6,973 bases of DNA. Origin: Nocardioides sp. (GTDB lineage: Bacteria > Actinomycetota > Actinomycetes > Propionibacteriales > Nocardioidaceae). The notes under the pieces were generated by a model, which saw only the letters and a list, made by a program, of their open reading frames with translations, made no database searches and was not told the origin of the DNA. The translations under genes were made by a program, and so were the position numbers. The DNA lies in assembly GCA_003519585.1 (NCBI GenBank), contig DOWL01000046.1, positions 7,832 to 14,804 on the forward strand. Reading direction: 5' to 3'. This document shows, piece by piece, positions 5,750-6,973 of the stretch; within the stretch, counting starts at the first letter, position 1; each line of letters begins with the position of its first letter.

Positions 5750-6286
5750 TCAGCGCCGTGATTGCACCGCCGCGAGGTGGATGAAGCCGACGACCACGAC
5801 CCGGCCGGCGGCGCCTGCGGCGACCTCGACGAAGTCGGCGCCGACCCGGAGCAGCGTGCCGTCGTGGCGGCGCCCGTCGGTGAGGTGGAGCGAGCAGGGT
5901 TCAGCCTCGTCGGAGAGGCGCCGCAGCGCGGCGCCCAACCCGAGGCGAGCGACTGCCGGCCAGGCGACCTCGGGCAGGGCCCGCTCGGAGAGTCCCTGCG
6001 CGGCCGCGACCGCCGGCAGGTGGATCAGCCAATCCTGACCCGGCCCGTGGAGGAGGCACCAGCCCCGGGCTACCCGGTCGAGCCGGCCAGCGACCGCGCC
6101 GACACCGAGCAGTTCGAGGGTGATCTCCCGGTCGGTCGAGGCGGCCAGCCGGGAGGCGAGAGTCACCTGTTGGTACTCCGCCCGACTGCGGTCGGCGAGC
6201 TCGGGGGCCCGCTCGGCGTCGTACAGCGCGACCGCCTGGCCCTCGAGGTCCTCGAGGTAGGCGAACAGCTCCTCCTCCCAACTCAC
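5750..6286 (-). CDS. Uncharacterised protein with two Sm-like (LSm-type) segments
   Basis: 178 aa, not recognised as a named gene. Residues 1-50 are mostly helical and acidic (SWEEELFAYLEDLEGQ and the DRSRAEYQQVTLASRLA stretch). From about 53 comes a beta-rich segment, EITLELLGVGAVAGRLDRV, continuing to WLIHLPAVAAAQ. From about 130 comes a second, better segment: CSLHLTDGRRHDGTLLRVG, then DFVEV and VVVVGFIHLAAV. The second resembles Sm1/Sm2 patterns (hydrophobic-x-L-x-DG-x(4)-G-x-L, D-F-V, then a strand near the C-terminus). The first shares its spacing, suggesting an internal duplication. An RNA-binding or oligomeric beta-barrel role is inference only. GTG 6286 has AGGG 7-8 nt upstream and gives a clean SWEEE N-terminus; longer starts add a sequence unlike the rest. 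It is divergent from the Rv3235-family gene across 118 bp. Confidence 0.7.
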   Translation of the reverse strand: MSWEEELFAYLEDLEGQAVALYDAERAPELADRSRAEYQQVTLASRLAASTDREITLELLGVGAVAGRLDRVARGWCLLHGPGQDWLIHLPAVAAAQGLSERALPEVAWPAVARLGLGAALRRLSDEAEPCSLHLTDGRRHDGTLLRVGADFVEVAAGAAGRVVVVGFIHLAAVQSRR

Positions 6287-6359
6287 GCCGCAACCCTGCC
6301 AGGGACCGGGCGCCTGTGCAGAACGCCTTGACGACTTCGACAACAATGCGTTGACTGAC

Positions 6360-6389
6360 GCAAACAGAAGCAAACGAAAGAAAACTCTC
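6360..6389. repeat. AT-rich 10-bp direct repeats in the divergent intergenic region
   Basis: GCAAACAGAA (6360-6369) is followed directly by GCAAACGAAA (6370-6379), and a decayed third unit GAAAACTCTC (6380-6389) continues the phase. The first two share eight of ten bases. One-helical-turn spacing in the only AT-rich patch of the window, between divergent genes, fits an operator for a protein binding head to tail (DeoR-type or BldC-type regulators use such direct repeats). TTGAC occurs twice just upstream (6328 and 6351), but no convincing -10 follows either. Confidence 0.4.
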
Positions 6390-6395
6390 GGGAAT

Positions 6396-6399
6396 GAGG
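6396..6399 (+). promoter_or_regulatory. Shine-Dalgarno GAGG deciding the start at 6405
   Basis: GAGG lies 5 nt before ATG 6405. It supports this ATG over an upstream in-frame TTG at 6351, whose extension would translate the AT-rich repeat region into a Lys/Arg-rich stretch. Confidence 0.5.
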
Positions 6400-6404
6400 C
6401 CTAC

Positions 6405-6911
6405 ATGGCGCACTCGCGGCCGATCGTCACTTCACTCCACGTCCCCCTGGCCTCGGTCCAGGGCACCCTGGCCCTCGACCTCAGCCCCCGGCATGCCCCA
6501 CCACCCGTGCCGCCGGCGACCGGGCTAGGTGCGGACGCCGACGTGGTCCCGATCGACCCGGAGCAGCGCGACCAGCTCGAACAGTGGGTGCACCGCTACG
6601 TGCAGGCGTGCGTCGAGATCGTCGGCGGCGATCGACCCTCGAGTCAGCTGCTGCGCTGGACCTCGGGCAAGATCTACGCCGACCTGCGCCGCAGGGCCTG
6701 GCTGGTCGCACAGGCGGGCGGCCACCAGCCCGGCGTGGGCCGAGTCCAACCGGTGCGGCCGCAGGTCATGAGCGTGCGCACCTGCTTCGTCAGCGCCCGA
6801 GTCGTCGAGGCGAGTGCCCGAGTGCGGTACGGCGCCCGGTCCCGTGCCCTCGCGCTGCGCTTCGAGTACGCCGGCGACCGCTGGGTGTGCACGGCGATGG
6901 AGTTCGCCTGA
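6405..6911 (+). CDS. Rv3235 family (DUF6459) protein
   Basis: 168 aa. An N-terminal region of about 45 residues is Pro/Ala-rich and variable. A helical segment follows at about 52-105 (PEQRDQLEQWVHRYVQACVEIVGGDRPSSQLLRW, then KIYADLRRRAWL). After a Gly/Pro/Gln linker the C-terminal part (about 122-168) is beta-rich: VMSVRTCFVSARVVEASARV, RALALRFEYAGDRWVCTAMEF. The G-D-R-P-x-x-Q-L-x-R-W motif and the closing R-W-x-C-T-A-M-E-F match the actinobacterial Rv3235/DUF6459 family as I remember it. Members often sit near secA, and their function is unknown. A divergent Sm-like gene and an AT-rich repeat-bearing promoter region lie upstream. A palindrome 16 bp past the stop may terminate it. Confidence 0.75.
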   Translation: MAHSRPIVTSLHVPLASVQGTLALDLSPRHAPPPVPPATGLGADADVVPIDPEQRDQLEQWVHRYVQACVEIVGGDRPSSQLLRWTSGKIYADLRRRAWLVAQAGGHQPGVGRVQPVRPQVMSVRTCFVSARVVEASARVRYGARSRALALRFEYAGDRWVCTAMEFA

Positions 6912-6926
6912 TGGTGCCTCCAGGCT

Positions 6927-6973
6927 CTCAACCACCGTGCGGTGGTTGAGCCGCGAGCGCAGCGAGCGTGTCG
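6927..6973. repeat. Palindromic dispersed intergenic repeat, cut by the window edge
   Basis: CTCAACCACCG (6927-6937) and CGGTGGTTGAG (6940-6950) are perfect 11-bp complements around TG. They are followed by a GCGAGCG direct repeat (6953-6959 and 6962-6968) and GTGTCG at the edge. The string GGTGGTTGAG, then GCGAGCGCAGCGAGCG, then GTGTCG matches the start of a repeat I remember as scattered between genes in Nocardioides and related actinobacteria. Its usual close (GAAACCACC) would lie just outside. Here it may also act as a terminator for the Rv3235-family gene. Confidence 0.65.

Noticed and set aside
6287..6373. Upstream starts for the Sm-like gene
   Set aside because: The extension would translate intergenic sequence of different composition. 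GTG 6286 gives the shorter, coherent protein.
6351..6404. TTG start for the Rv3235-family gene at 6351
   Set aside because: It would encode a Lys/Arg-rich stretch from the AT-rich repeats. ATG 6405 has GAGG at good spacing.
1..6973. CRISPR arrays, tRNA or rRNA genes, insertion sequences, phage or defence genes
   Set aside because: No regularly spaced repeats, tRNA-like cloverleaf, transposase motifs or att-like repeats were seen. All complete genes share similar composition.

Overview
The window is very GC-rich with strong third-position GC bias, GTG starts, and gene families and gene order typical of Actinomycetota. It looks like a Nocardioides-type (Propionibacteriales) chromosome, although the genus is inferred from overall feel and a repeat at the right edge, not from a marker gene. 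Nothing in it looks like a phage, plasmid or insertion sequence.

Left part (1-1744): the C-terminal end of a probable secreted GH43-like carbohydrate-active protein runs rightward. It meets, tail to tail across 15 bp, a leftward gene for a membrane-anchored endonuclease/exonuclease/phosphatase (EEP) fold protein. Two perfect inverted repeats sit at this junction.

Central part (1745-5094): four rightward genes. First is a pore-less MgtE-like protein (PRC-barrel-like region, MgtE_N domain and two CBS domains). It overlaps by 8 bp a DUF1003 protein with two membrane helices. Then come Mrp/ApbC (an Fe-S cluster carrier ATPase with an N-terminal MIP18 domain) and TatB (twin-arginine translocation). 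From memory this resembles the Mycobacterium tuberculosis Rv1224-Rv1232c neighbourhood downstream of sigE, where tatB, mrp, a small membrane protein and an MgtE/CBS protein also cluster.

Right part (5095-6973): a leftward DUF4234 membrane protein converges on tatB. A leftward gene for a protein with two Sm-like segments follows. It is divergent from a rightward Rv3235/DUF6459-family gene across an AT-rich intergenic region with 10-bp direct repeats. The window ends inside a palindromic intergenic repeat.

The most striking shared signal is regulatory. Four starts (1745, 3589, 4762 and, on the minus strand, 5602) lack a usable Shine-Dalgarno and have a TAGNNT -10-like hexamer only 6-9 nt upstream, as expected for leaderless or nearly leaderless actinobacterial mRNAs. 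For tatB, the hexamer starts with the TAG stop codon of mrp. I see no clear new defence or mobile system. The best leads are the pore-less MgtE/DUF1003 pair, the double Sm-like protein and these compact promoters.
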